A stretch of 64,000 nt of DNA from Owenia fusiformis. Taxonomy: Eukaryota; Annelida; Polychaeta; Sabellida; Oweniidae. Each line of letters starts with the position of its first letter. Positions within the stretch are counted from its first letter, which is position 1. The notes below the pieces were generated by a model that made no database searches, was not told where the DNA came from, and was given only the letters and a program-made list of their open reading frames with translations. The translations under genes were made by a program, and so were the position numbers. Shown one piece after another: positions 48,641-61,164 of this stretch. The DNA lies in the NCBI GenBank assembly GCA_903813345.2, contig CAIIXF020000002.1:12108150-12172149 (forward strand). The letters run 5' to 3'.

Positions 48641-49340
48641 TTGCTTGGGAAAAAACAGTAATAATTAGTAGTTGTTCACTTATTAAATGTATAAACAAGT
48701 TTAAGTCAGACATCTTAACAATACATTCAGTATTTTAATAATTGAGAAGTCTAGCATCGAAGTCCTGAAAATACCCCTTATATCTATAATTGAAAGGAAA
48801 TCAAAGGGAGAGGATAAAGATGGGGATGTAACCTACCAAGGGCTGGATATGGGACTATAAGCTGGTACTGTACACTTTCATAACCAGGAACAGATCTCTG
48901 GGAAATTCTGTCAGACTCTGCTCGATGTTTTATGAGTTATGGCATCAGGTTTACTGATATGGCATGTCATAATAGCATCTTACAATACCACCTTCTCAGT
49001 TAGTAAATTGAATCTTGGAAAGAACATGAATTGAAACACACAGTATCAGAAAATATGAGAAGAAGAAGGAAAGTAACCAAACAAACCATATCACCTCATA
49101 AAACCAATGCAAGTACAGTTTTATTTAATCAATTTGTGGTGTTATTCCTCATGGGGAGCCACCAGAATAGGTATATTCAGGACTAAAAGATATAACTGGG
49201 TATGACAGCTCAATGATGTTGAAATTGGTAGTTTGGCTGAGTGCAATATGAAAATTGGCTTATGTACTTGCAACCTTTATATATTACATTCTACCTCCCT
49301 TATATGTTTATGTATCTTTTATTCCACCATAAATGATGAG

Positions 49341-49979
49341 TACAATATTACATAAAGTTATTTATGTTCATGTAGAGTATAGATATGGCCGTGAGAGTCG
49401 TACATGTAAAATTATTAATATAAAATTAATATAAATAAATATTGAGCCAATTAACACAATAACACAATACCTTGGAAAATAATGGCTAATTTAAGTTAAT
49501 TAGCTACAAGAGTTTACAATTTGACATAACTGTTAATTAGCTCAATTGGAAATATTATAATACCATCTCCAACTCATCTTCTTGGGCGAAAATAAATCTC
49601 CAACTGGTGGTGTAAGCTGGGGAAGGAGGTGAGGGAAAAGAATCGAAATGTATAACTTACATTGATGTTAATGGATTTTGTACGCACCTAGGGAGAAAAC
49701 CCTCCAACTACAATCCTAACGATATCTCGTCTAAAGTCTCATCTCGTACTCTCGAGATCTGAAGCTTGATGTTTCGTTCAGTGTAACTTACCAGAAACAT
49801 TTACCTGGGATACCGGGGAATGGTCTTCTTAGGGCTTGTTCATACCTAAACCTTAACCGACTCTCACATTGCCATAAATGAAATTATTGTCAATAATTTG
49901 AATTTAAGATATAATATTACATAAAGTTATTTACATATAAGATATAAAAATAGACATATAGAAAGTGAAGTACCACTAT
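49341..49979 (-). other. Probable 3' region of the LINE copy
   Basis: This lies downstream of the retrotransposon stop codon on the minus strand. ATATTACATAAAGTTATTTA occurs at about 49348 and again near 49913, which may mark internal repeats of the element's 3' UTR or a flanking duplication. The middle (49560-49850) is less AT-rich than the intron. No poly-A tail end could be fixed. Confidence 0.35.
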
Positions 49980-51017
49980 CTACAGCAAGCTACATCTTTT
50001 ATTATACAAGTTGTATATATGCTGAGCAGCAGTAATATCTCCTTGTTTCAGGATATTTACAATGATTACATTAAAACCTTGACCGTGGTAATTCATAAGT
50101 CTAATATACTCTAAAAAAGGGGCCCTTTCCTGTGCTAGGCTTTCACAAGAGAAAAGAAAGTGAACTACATTTTCATCTGCATCATTACATAATGAACATA
50201 ATCTAGATTTAGCAACATGGTCATAAGCATTAAGGCGACATGTCCCGGTCAGGATTCTTATCATAAAAGTACAGGGTTTAATACATTTTGGGTAAGCCCT
50301 AGCCTGTACCCACCATATTGATGGTTTCACTATATTAATTACTTGTCTAAAACTAACAAGAGATCCAAAAAACATACAGTTAAATCTCCACTGAAGAAGT
50401 TCATGGTTGTGAACTATTGACTTAACTAGCCTCATCCAGTAACCCTTAGAACATATCTCACCATTTGAGATCATTATCAAGATATCATCGTGCAAATTAA
50501 GTTTACATGCAATGTTCATCATATCCCATATGGGGGAATAGATATTTTTCAAACGTGTATCCTTATCTGCAACCTCCCACCTATAAATACTATTATATGC
50601 AATTCTCTTATATAGGGATGCTGCAGATAGGGATATCACTTGCCACAATAATAACAGTTTTCTAACATACACTTTAGAGGTCAGGCTCTGCCATCCTAAC
50701 TGTGGAAGGCAGGCAACATTGGCAGTTTTACATGGTAGACCCTGCAGTTTTCTTGCTATTCCCCGTTGTGAGGTATTTAAGGTCTCATAGTCAGAGTCTT
50801 TCAATACAAGGCACTCTGAGCCATATAGTACACTTGGTACAACAACACTCCAGTATAAAATGCTTGCTGTGAGAGGATTATACCTAGTACTAGATGTTGA
50901 AATAGATCCCACTGCAGCATTAATCATTCGTTTACCTTTATCACAGACTGACATTACATGGTCTTTGTAGTTAGCCCCTACAGTCAAGGGTATCCCCACA
51001 TGACAGGCTGATTGTAC
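49980..51017 (-). pseudogene. 5'-truncated non-LTR retrotransposon (LINE) reverse-transcriptase C-terminus
   Basis: The minus strand is open from 51017 to the stop at 49980, about 345 codons, with a stop just upstream at 51018-51020. The visible part starts SACHVGIPLTVGANYKDHV, a segment typical of the end of the LINE reverse-transcriptase domain, and continues with the conserved helical C-terminal region. Near 50146-50205 it has RLCSLC...VVHFLFSC, a C-x2-C-x8-H-x4-C zinc-finger motif found at the end of many LINE ORF2 proteins. Catalytic reverse-transcriptase and endonuclease parts are missing, as usual for 5'-truncated insertions. The remaining frame is intact, implying a fairly recent copy. 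There is no functional start codon; the GTG-like first codon is not a real start. Confidence 0.85.
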
Positions 51018-51097
51018 TTAGATATATAAAACATTTCTTTTTGTATTTAAACTATGAATAAGAAATGTCATCCCCCGATCAATCTCCCTTGTGCAGG

Positions 51098-52733
51098 GGA
51101 GTGAATGAACGATAAGGCATTTACATTATATGGCGGTTTGATATCCAAGCCATCATTTAAATGAATGAATGTAGGGGAGTGAATGAACGATAAGGCATTT
51201 ACATTATATGGTGGTTTGATATCCAAGCCATCCTTTAAATGAATGAATATAGGGGAGTGAATGAACGATAAGGCATTTACATTATATGGTGGTTTGATAT
51301 CCAAGCCATCCTTTAAATGAATGAATGTAGGGGAGTGAATGAACGATAAGGCATCTACATTATATGGTGGTTTGATATCCAAGCCATCCTTTAAATGAAT
51401 GAATGTAGGGGAGTGAATGAACGATAAGGCATTTACATTATATGGTGGTTTGATATCCAAGCCATCCTTTAAATGAATGAATGTAGGGGAGTGAATGAAC
51501 GATAAGGCATTTACATTATATGGTGGTTTGATATCCAAGCCATCCTTTAAATGAATGAATGTAGGGGAGTGAATGAACGATAAGGCATCTACATTATATG
51601 GTGGTTTGATATCCAAGCTATCCTTTAAATAAATGAATATAGGGGAGTGAATGAACGATAAGGCATTTACATTATATGGTGGTTTGATAACCAAGCCATC
51701 CTTTAAATGAATGAATGTAGGGGAGTGAATGAACGATAAGGCATATACATTATATGGTGGTTTGATATCCAAGCCATCCTTTAAATGATGAATGTAGGGG
51801 AGTGAATGAACGATAAGGCATTTACATTATATGGTGGTTTGATATCCAAGCCATCCTTTAAATGAATGAATGTAGGGGAGTGAATGAACGATAAGGCATT
51901 TACATTATATGGTGGTTTGATATCCAAGCCATCCTTTAAATAAATGAATGTAGGGGAGTGAATGAACGATAAGGCATTTACATTATATGGTGGTTTGATA
52001 TCCGAGCCATCCTTTAAATGATGAATGTAGGGGAGTGAATGAACGATAAGGCATTTACATTATATGGTGGTTTGATATCCAAGCCATCCTTTAAATGAAT
52101 GAATGTAGGGGAGTGAATGAACGATAAGGCATTTACATTATATGGTGGTTTGATATCCAAGCCATCCTTTAAATGAATGAATGTAGGGGAGTGAATGAAC
52201 GATAAGGCATTTACATTATATGGTGGTTTGATATCCAAGCCATCCTTTAAATGAATGAATGTAGGGGAGTGAATGAACGATAAGGCATTTACATTATATG
52301 GTGGTTTGATATCCAAGCCATCCTTTAAATAAATGAATGTAGGGGAGTAAATGAACTATAAGGCATTTACATTATATGGTGGTTTGATATCCAAGCCATC
52401 CTTTAAATAAATGAATGTAGGGGAGTAAATGAACTATAAGGCATTTACATTATATGGCGGTTTGATATCCAAGCCATCCTTTAAATAAATGAATGTAGGG
52501 GAGTGAATGAACTATAAGGCATTAACATTATATGGCGGTTTGATATCCAAGCCATCCTTTAAATAAATGAATGTAGGGGAGTGAATGAACGATAAGGCAT
52601 TTACATTATATGGGGGTTTGATATCGAAGCCATCCTTTAAATGATGAATGTAGGGGAGTGAATGAACGATAAGGCATTTACATTATATGGCGGTTTGATA
52701 TCCAAGCCATCCTTTAAATAAATGAATGTAGGG
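51098..52733. repeat. 78-bp minisatellite, about 21 copies
   Basis: The unit GGGGAGTGAATGAACGATAA...GATATCCAAGCCATCCTTTA repeats every 78 bp. Most units are nearly identical; 1-bp deletions (AAATGATGAATG) near 51786, 52019 and 52636 make 77-bp units, and the last five units toward the right share AAATAAATGAATG and GAACTATAAGG variants. Because 78 is a multiple of three, the minus strand stays open over up to nine units, giving a 26-residue repeat (DIKPPYNVNALSFIHSPTFI...). Frame breaks and lack of gene signals argue against coding. It begins within 85 bp of the truncated 5' edge of the LINE. Confidence 0.95.
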
Positions 52734-53948
52734 CTCCAGACATCAACCACAAGTGCCTTACTATAATTCCCCTGTGGATCAGCTGTTTCATTATAAGCTG
52801 GAAGGAAGAATGGAATTTGTGGCTGAGGCCTGGAACCCTCTGTGAATGTGTGTGTGTCTGCTGTGTTGGGAGAGTGGAGGTCTGCTAGTTTTAATAATGG
52901 GTATAAAGTATGTATTTCCACAAACATAATCAATATTATATTTTGGGAGGATGGACATTGGTTTTTAAAAAGTCAATTATTTTTAATTGGATATGAACCA
53001 ATGAATGTATATGATTCTTCATCATGAAAACTTCACTTCAAGAAATCTGTATAAAGTGTGGTAGCTCATCATCATTATCATTGCTCTCCATGACATAACA
53101 TAAGCATGCAAAATGTAGAGTTGCAAGTGGTTCCCATGGTGATTTAATCATGGAAACCCCACATCTTACATGGGAAATCCCATTGTGAGTTCCAGAGCTG
53201 TCACCCTCTGGGGTAGAACCAGATACATGTATTTTCACAAGTATTTGATAAAGAGAGAATCTGATATTATATGAGAATGAGAAAATGCAAGATATACGAT
53301 GTGTGGTAGCTGACTAATAATTAGAGTGCATAACACCATTACCCAATCATGTAAGAGAATGTAACATTGCCTGCTGATGGGCACCACCATGGTGATCATG
53401 CTATAATCACTAATCATGATATTCATAAACAATCAATTACTGAGCATTATGGCCAGACAACATGTAAACTATGGGCAGTGGAAAGATCATCGTATGGTCA
53501 GCTGGGAAATCTCAAAATGAATGAAAATTGCACACATGTAGGTTACTAATTGCTTCCATCATCTAGAGTAGGCCAAAAAGTTCAAATCAAAAAGTTCAAA
53601 TAAAGAACAAAATTAGCTAGATAAATGTAGAATAGGTCTAAAAAGTTCAAGTCCAAAAATGTCATCAATGTCTCTGTCATCAATTGAAATAAGGAAACAG
53701 ACTGTATTTATGAAATTAAGAAACTAGCTTAGAAATTAGGCCAGAGGTCTCACATTGCTTTTTTATGCTTTGGACTGTTGGATTATAAGTGCATAAGAAT
53801 GTGTATGTTTGAGAAAGATATTTTACTGTCTAAGTTGGTTTACATCATACATGTATATATGCAACCTTATTTCATTAGTTTGAAATAGCTGAAACATTAA
53901 TGTAATTTATGTATAAATTGTATACTCCTAACAAGAATTTCACATAAG
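52734..53948 (+). other. Intron 2 sequence right of the minisatellite
   Basis: On the minus strand 52735-52930 is open and reads a protein-like segment (PQIPFFLPAYNETADPQG) before running into the repeat. It is moderately GC-rich, so it could be a relic of a coding sequence, but I recognise no family and see no splice sites. The rest holds nothing I can support. Confidence 0.35.
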
Positions 53949-54162
53949 TAATGCAGGCCCGTAGCCAGGGGGGTTCGCAGGGTTCGGGCGAACCCCCCCT
54001 GGCCAAAAATTATTTTAAAATCATGCAGTTTTTCACCATTTTGAGCACTTCTCAAGTGATTTTAGCCATATTTGGGCCAAAATTGTCAAATGTGAACCCC
54101 CCCCTGGAAATTTTTGAAAAATGAACCCCCCCTTGGCAAATCCTGGTTACGGGCCTGTAATG
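53949..54162. mobile_element. 204-bp MITE with TAATG target duplication
   Basis: TAATG at 53949-53953 and 54158-54162 flanks an element that starts CAGGCCCGTAGCCAGG and ends CCTGGTTACGGGCCTG, an inverted repeat with one mismatch in 16. The interior has GAACCCCCCC runs and ATCATGCAGTTTTTCACCAT, shared with the relic at 22867-22975. A 5-bp duplication with CAG ends may indicate a hAT5-type relative, but the superfamily is not secure. Confidence 0.85.
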
Positions 54163-56925
54163 GGCCATAATTTTACTACCTGTAGGTTTAGGATGATTTG
54201 TGTGTGATAAGATTAATGATTTTACCTGTTAAACAAAACAAAGTACATTGCTCATCTTCATGTCAGAATGTTTCGTTTGTGTTTCTTTATGTATTTTCAA
54301 CTGGGAGCTTGGTATTTCTTTACTTTGCATCATCACTGAGTTTGACATATTGTCTTAAGATTGATAAATCTTACTTTTGAATAGTGTCATAAATCTTGTG
54401 TTAAATCGAATTTCTTGACACCCCCCCCCCCCCACTTAACCCACAGATGTGTGGAATGTATAGAGGAGGGGAGGGGTGAGTGTAATGAACGAGAGCTTGA
54501 AGCAAGACACCATAAACTTTACAAACTTTATTATTTGGAAAATCATCAAGGATACCGTTTGATTATACTAAATGTTTCCCATGTGTGTTTACTACAGGAT
54601 AATTTACAAATAAAGTGAATATCATTTGCCAGAATAAATGTCAGCCTTAACTCGAAACTTCCAATATCCTATTGCTACAAAACAAATATTTTGTCATCAT
54701 TATTTGCATGCTATGAAATTGGCCAAAACTCTTGTCATTTCCATCATAAAGGAAAATGATTTCTAAAAACAATTATCAAAGAAATGAAAATATTTTGCTT
54801 TATATTGTCAAAGCTTTTATAATTTAAGATATTCACTCCATATTTAAACATGGAATTAATTTAATTTTCTGAATTTTCAAAGAATACCTCCAGAACTTTT
54901 GTGTAAATTAGTAAATGAAAAGCAGTTTTCACTAAATACTATTGAAATATCACATTCTGTTATATTATATCCAACTCAATCATCTCATTCAATAAAAACT
55001 TGAGTTTCCATATTTGGGGACAAAACATTGTTAAAGAGGGAGGTATTGTTATGATGATTAATGAGGGGTCTAATGCATGCTAACTCACATTCATATTTCT
55101 GTAGAATTAATTACCTTTTTTATCAAAACTTAATGACACGTTTGGCTTTAAATGATTATATTTCTTGGTTGGAGGTACTCTTGCTTTCTTCTATTGTATT
55201 GCAGAGGGTTTTACTATTATTGGTCTTCTTCAGATGAGAACTTTTTCGTATCAGACATAAAGCTGTTTTGGTGAAGTTTAGTGGGTCTTATAAGCCCACC
55301 AATTGCTAGATGTGGCTACTGCTTCCAAATAGTATTCATTTCAACCCATGTTAGGGCCATTTTATGCAAATAATCAATGCTTCTTGGACAAATATTATCT
55401 TTTCAACTGCTCTTGTGAAAATCCCCATTTATTGACTAATTGTAGCGAAGATCGAGAATGTGTGTGGTAGGGGGGGGGGGGTATTTATCCATTCTGTCAT
55501 ATTAAACACAGGAATGTTTCTCTGGTGTTTTGTTACTATACAAGATTTAGATTTCACACATCTAGCAAATGTAATAATTTAGATTGTTCAGAAGAGCTGA
55601 TGGAATTGTTCCAGACTTTGTAGTATATGCTGCTATTAATGTCTTAAACCATCACCATAACATTAATCCCCCTTGGAAATGTTATACATGTGTGTCCTAG
55701 GGCTTAACCTATTGTACAATGTAGATATATTCAAGCAAAATAGAAAACAGAAATGACATTATCAGCCTAGACGTATTAAAAACATATTTAAATATGACTG
55801 TTGTTTTGATAAAGTAATTTAATAATAACATTAGATTATTTTATATCATTTCATATTTATCTATAAGGATATTGCAAAATGTTGGCCAACTTCAATATTA
55901 GTTTAAGGTATATATGTCGATTGAGGTCTGTAATATATGTGTACATAGGATTTATAATACCTTCTTGGAATTTATACATGCAATTCTTCAGAAATTATTT
56001 CAACAAATATTGACAGTAGAATGATCCCGCCTTAATGTATACACAATTTAGTACATATAGTATAGTTTTCTTGGAAACTGCTTACCTTAATTGGTTGAAA
56101 GGTGTTTGGAAATTATTAAAAATAAATATGGATACATTTCATGTTTAATAGTGTTACATATCTGCTCTTAGTACAATATAGCTGAGATATTAGTAACATA
56201 CCTTACCATTAAAAGCAAAATATGAAGAACATTTTAGGGTATTTTTAAAAAAAGTTTCTTCGAAAGCTGACTACTTCTATACATTAAGGTAAGCAATGTA
56301 GAATGAATAATCCATCTGATCAATGTGTATCATTTTAACCACCTTAATATTTGAATACAGAAAGATAAAATGTCAGCAAAGGATTTTAGATACTCTTATA
56401 GATATAGATTATTCACATTTTTTATTCTGTCAACTAAGAATGTCAAAAACTGTCAATTTAAGTTCACTGTTGTGTTTATTGTATAAATCTCATGTAAGGA
56501 AAAATAAACCAACTTATTTGCATAAAAAGTTGCAAGGATTGATGTGGATGGTCTTTCATAAAAACTTGTTGATATTCAATTCCTTTTAAGGTGGACATAT
56601 CTTGAGTGAATTATGTTCACCTTTTCAACATAAATATCAGGTTTAAGTTGATGGTGGCTATTGAGAAACAATCAATGATATACATTATCAGGTTTCAGAT
56701 ATGCCACTGTCAAATGCTTCAACTGATTATTTACTGTCACCTAAGCTGAAGAGTATTTTCAGTATCACATATCAATGAGTTGGAATTCAGGTGTATGAAA
56801 TGGTCATTACACCAGTCAAAGTATTATGAGTCTCTGCTATCTTCAGAAAAGAGCAGCTTAATGGTTTTGAAATCTGGAATATAATAATAGTACAATGACG
56901 TCATTTCGAAAGGGCAATATAGTGA
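54163..56925 (+). other. Intron 2 sequence, no gene seen
   Basis: AT-rich intron. Homopolymers stand out: C13 at 54421-54433 and G12 at 55470-55481. No exon or element ends found. Confidence 0.5.
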
Positions 56926-57015
56926 TCTATGTTTTATTGCCACTTTAATTAAACCTATTTTCAATGTATATCTATGTTATATCACCACTTTAATTAAACA
57001 TATTTTCAATGTGTT
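56926..57015 (+). repeat. 45-bp tandem duplication at the exon 3 acceptor
   Basis: TCTATGTT...CCACTTTAATTAAAC...ATTTTCAATGT occurs twice, 45 bp apart, directly before the exon starting at 57021. Only the second copy continues into GTTTTCAG. The first copy lacks an AG, so just one acceptor is available, but the likely branch-point region (CTTTAAT) is doubled. Confidence 0.8.
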
Positions 57016-57020
57016 TTCAG

Positions 57021-60000
57021 GTTTACAGCAGTTGTGATGAGGAAGGCACCAACACAGACTCAGACACTGACAGAGACAGTGCAACACTAAGCAGTTGCAG
57101 CGATATGGAGTACAAACTAACCACCATCTCATGCTCTATAGATGGCTCTCAGAATGCCTCATATCCCCTGGATGTAACCCCCAAATACTCAGTAGGGGCT
57201 GCTCCCAAGTCACGAAATCTCAAGCTCCAGAAACCTGTGCTTTTACCGAAACCTAAAGGATTATCAATCTCATCGCCAACATCTCACAATAAAGGTTCTA
57301 TACCAGTGACATCTTTTGATCGTAATCAGAACAATAAATATGAAACATCTGTTGGAAACATACAGCATGGGAATTCACCACTCAAGCAGGTAGAGACATC
57401 TAGTGGCAATATTTTGAAGCAGTCAGACAGTTCTAAGTGTAATAAATATGAGATTAATCGCAATGATCAAACAACATATGTTAAAACACCTCTTAATAAA
57501 TTCCAAATTATTGATAAGAATGCAAGGTCGATGTCCAAAACAACAAGCAATGAAAAATCTCAACATACAGCTGATAATACCAAACTAAATTCTGTTCATG
57601 TAAGACACAAACCAGCTAATCTGAGGATTGGTGTCTCTCAGAATGATAACAACAGAGGACAATATAAGAACAATAAAGGACACCATGGGGATAACAAAGA
57701 ACATGATGAGGATGAGCCAAATGTTTTTGAAGATGCCAGGGTAGTTGTTGAGGTTCATTCACCTGTTCATCAGCTTGTATCCATGTTTGAAACTGGACAG
57801 ACCCGCATTGAACAACAAACCAAAACTAATAAAGAACAATATAAAAACAAAGAATCGGAATCAAAATGTGAAAATGTGAAAGCACAATGTGAAACAATTC
57901 CCCCAAAATGTGATACTGCGAAGGTACAAGTGGTTGATAAGTTACCAAGGAACAGTATTGAAAGTGGTTCCTTCAGTGATAATGAAATTATGAGACTAGT
58001 GCAATCCCAGAAACTACGAGGGGATAGACCCAGAAGTCCTTCTCCTATGCTTAAAGGGGAGAGTTACCCAATGGAGATTACTGAGGAACGTCAAAGCAGA
58101 CGTGATCGTTCTCGGACATTTTCTGGCTCTAGATCCAGGTCAAGAAGCCCATCTCCTTTGCTAAAAGGGGACACATTCCCAAGAGGCTTCTCCCATGGTG
58201 AAAACAGGAGTGCACAAACGAGAAAGCAACCAAAGTTAGGAGTGGCTGGTAGGAGTAAGAGTGTTGATTCTGGTTCCATTAGATGGCCAAATAAGGCCAG
58301 AGCCTCTGTTGACATAAATGTAGAGAAACATAATGATAAACACTCTTCAAAACTTAACTCAAAGGCAGTCGATCAAAACTCAACAAAATCAAAAATAGCA
58401 GACAACCATAAAGTTGATGAAAATGGACGAGAAGTTTTCCTTCAAAAGTCAACTGAGAAACATACTGCCAAACCACTCTCATCAATAGGACATTTAAAAG
58501 CATTTAATCAATCAGCTTTTATACCAGTCAAATCAAAGTCAAGTTCTAATCCTTTGAGTAGATTTGTGGCAGCTTTTGAACCAAAAATGAAGCATAAGCC
58601 TCTTGTTTTAGACCATGACTATCGCAGTAGAAGCCTTTCCCCAAAGATAGCTATCAAAGCAAAAACACCTGATAAACCCCCTGTTGCTAAGGATACGCCT
58701 GTTACTATGGCAACACCATCAACACCTGTCGAGTCAAACCCAGAGTGTAATATTGGTAATCCCCCTGCAGGAAAATCTGCTAAGTCAGGACTTGCAGACA
58801 AACTTAAGAAACTTTCTGAAAAACTTCAAAGTATTTCATTCAACACAGAGGGTGGAAACAGCAGCACATTTCCATTGATATTTCGACCCAAGCCTGACAA
58901 TGAAGTGAATTTGTTAACAGTCCAAAGTGGCTCACATGGGAAACTTCTCGAAGTTGAAGGTCAGAAAATAGAGAAGTATCCACTTGCTGTTACTTGTAAA
59001 AGTGCTGAAACTTTAGAAACTTATAATAAACGTCCTAAAATGGGCATAGGAGATATTGGTCACCATAGCAACCGAACTGCATTTTCTTTGCATAATAAAA
59101 CTAATTTACCAATAAGCAGAGGATCAGTGGTTAATTCAAATAACAAGACAGAGTCATCTGAGAAAGCAAAATCAGATTTAAAGACAAAAAGAAATGAAAC
59201 TAATGTGTCACATGTCACCAAAGGTAATGATATAATAAATGGGTCTCCAAATGAAGTGCACACTCCAAACAATAACGATACAAAAAATACAAACTTAAAC
59301 TTTGAAAGACATGATGTGAAGAGGTCAAGTGGAAAATCAAAGTCAAAAGCAAAAAAAGTCACACGAAGTACTCAAACATCAAAAAGTAAAGATGTTAGTG
59401 TGAAGAAGTCTCATTCAGTGAATGAACATGACTCTAAAAAAGACTACAAACTCTCACATAAACAAACTAGCCAGTCATTGAAAATAAAAAATGGACATGA
59501 TAAATTGAATGGAGTAGCTAACAGGAAGTGTGAGCAGCTTAGGGGGGTGAGGGAAGGGACGCCCGCTGGTGTTCTGATATATCGCAATCAGAGTGCAGTT
59601 GATGCAGAACACTCCCCTACCAATAAATACAACACTATGTCCCTTGAAAGACCAAGTAAAAATCTTGACATTGTTCGTGAAAACATAGAGTTCCACAAAA
59701 GTGAAACAAATGTTGATGACCAAAAGCGTCAAGTTGCCCAACAAGTAAAATCGCCACGTTTAACCAAATCAGAATTCTACACAAGTGGAACTAACAATAA
59801 AGCAAACACTGATTTAAATCACAATCCAGCACCACTAAAACGTCAAACCTTTCACGTTGAGTGTCCTGTGGCCCCCCAAATCCCTCCAACCCCCCAGGCC
59901 CCAATATCCCAACCCAGAGATCATATGAAACTTCCAAGTTTGCTCCAGCTTCTAAATGAGAAAGGGATCAAAATACCTGAAGCTCAGTCAAATGTTGCCC

Positions 60001-60461
60001 CAACAACGAATCCCTGGGTGAAGGCATCAGAAATTGATAGCTTAGAGAGACGAAGTGTTACGAGCCGCAGCACAGAATCAAATGGTAATCATAGCATCCC
60101 TTCTGACAGTGACTCTACCAGAACTCCCACCCCAACCACCCCTATGTCCCCCAACACTGCAAAAACACTCCTTGATACTCTCCATAAGAAATACTATGCC
60201 CATCAGTATCATAGAAAGGGGGACTACAATTCTGACCAATCAAAATCTGGAGATGAACGTGAACGTTCTTTGACACCAACGCCGCAGAATCAAAAATCTC
60301 GGGAGTTTCGACAAATGTCGGCGCCACCTTTAGACTTCAACCACAAGGGACATGAACGAAAACCAAGTGATCAAGATTCGGGGAAAGCTAGCAGCCCATC
60401 ATCGCCATTCTTGAGGTCCCCATCAGGAAATATAGATGGCAGTGTTATTCAAGATGAAGAG
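57021..60461 (+). CDS. Large third coding exon of unrecognised disordered protein (1,147 codons)
   Basis: The exon follows TGTGTTTTCAG and ends GAAGAG|GTAAGA at 60461, phase 0 at both ends, with one uninterrupted 3.4-kb frame. It starts VYSSCDEEGTNTDSD, an acidic Ser-rich stretch suited to CK2 phosphorylation. Near 58032-58070 and 58143-58181 are two copies of an RSPSPxLKGxxxP motif 37 residues apart, around an RSRSRS tract. Near 58780-58840 ADKLKKLSEKLQSI could form a short amphipathic helix. Near 59866-59915 is a proline cluster (PQIPPTPQAP) able to bind SH3-type domains, and near 59935 a LLQLLNEKGIKIP segment looks ordered. Composition is high in K, S, N, T and D, so most of the chain is predicted disordered, like a scaffold or cytoskeleton-linked protein; that role is inference. 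No catalytic domain is visible. The protein continues beyond this exon. Confidence 0.92.
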
Positions 60462-60561
60462 GTAAGAATTATTTTATTGATTATTAGTTAAATAATGTTT
60501 GCACAATTTAACTGGATATATGGATATAAGTTTTCAACATAGAGGCATCACACCCCCTGGC
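60462..60561 (+). other. Intron 3, proximal part
   Basis: This begins with GTAAGA after the large exon. The in-frame stop a few codons into the intron confirms that the frame must be spliced at 60461. Confidence 0.6.
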
Positions 60562-61164
60562 CATTCTGATACTCAGACCATCTCTGCTATGCACAAGAAT
60601 GCTCTGATATACTTTGCACTGATTGCCGATCGAATGGGCGGGGCCTAGATTTATAATGATATTAATGACGTCAGAATTCTAACCAATCACAGTTGATGAA
60701 TTTCTAAAATTAGAAAATATACCTTTTCCCCACGATGTTATACATGATTTGTAGTTCACTACAACCATGGTGCTTCAAAGTTATATATATTCGAGTTTCT
60801 TGGCAATCCATGCGTTTAAACCCGACTTATTTGAAGTTGAATTTATGAAACGAAAATGACGTCCGACATGACCTACATATTTTTTCACTTTTAAAGATTT
60901 CTAACTTGTTGATCCTCGAGGGGTAAATATCTACTCACATCACGTCTTTATCTCATTTTCTACACAAGAAGTCGATACCTAGTACGTTTTCCATCGATTT
61001 GAACGTGTATTTAACAAGTTTAGAAAAATTCTTTTTTCCTAACGAGGTACCATTATCTTTCGGTCTATCTTTCTAACACTTCCGGGATCATCGATCGTGA
61101 GATATCACAGCCTTCTCTCAGTTTCCTTCTTGTGCATAGCAGAGATGGTCTGAGTATCAGAATG

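Larger units (their letters stand above)
45371..49340 (+). other. Intron 2 sequence, no gene seen
   Basis: AT-rich intron with two small repeats described separately (47819-47970 and 48500-48640). Minus-strand frames at 46118, 47144 and 48060-48463 have AT-driven composition and no splice context. Confidence 0.5.

Noticed and set aside
51068-51772. 234-codon minus-strand ORF with nine 26-residue repeats
   Set aside because: It is a by-product of the 78-bp minisatellite having a unit divisible by three; neighbouring units carry 1-bp deletions that break the frame, and there is no gene context.
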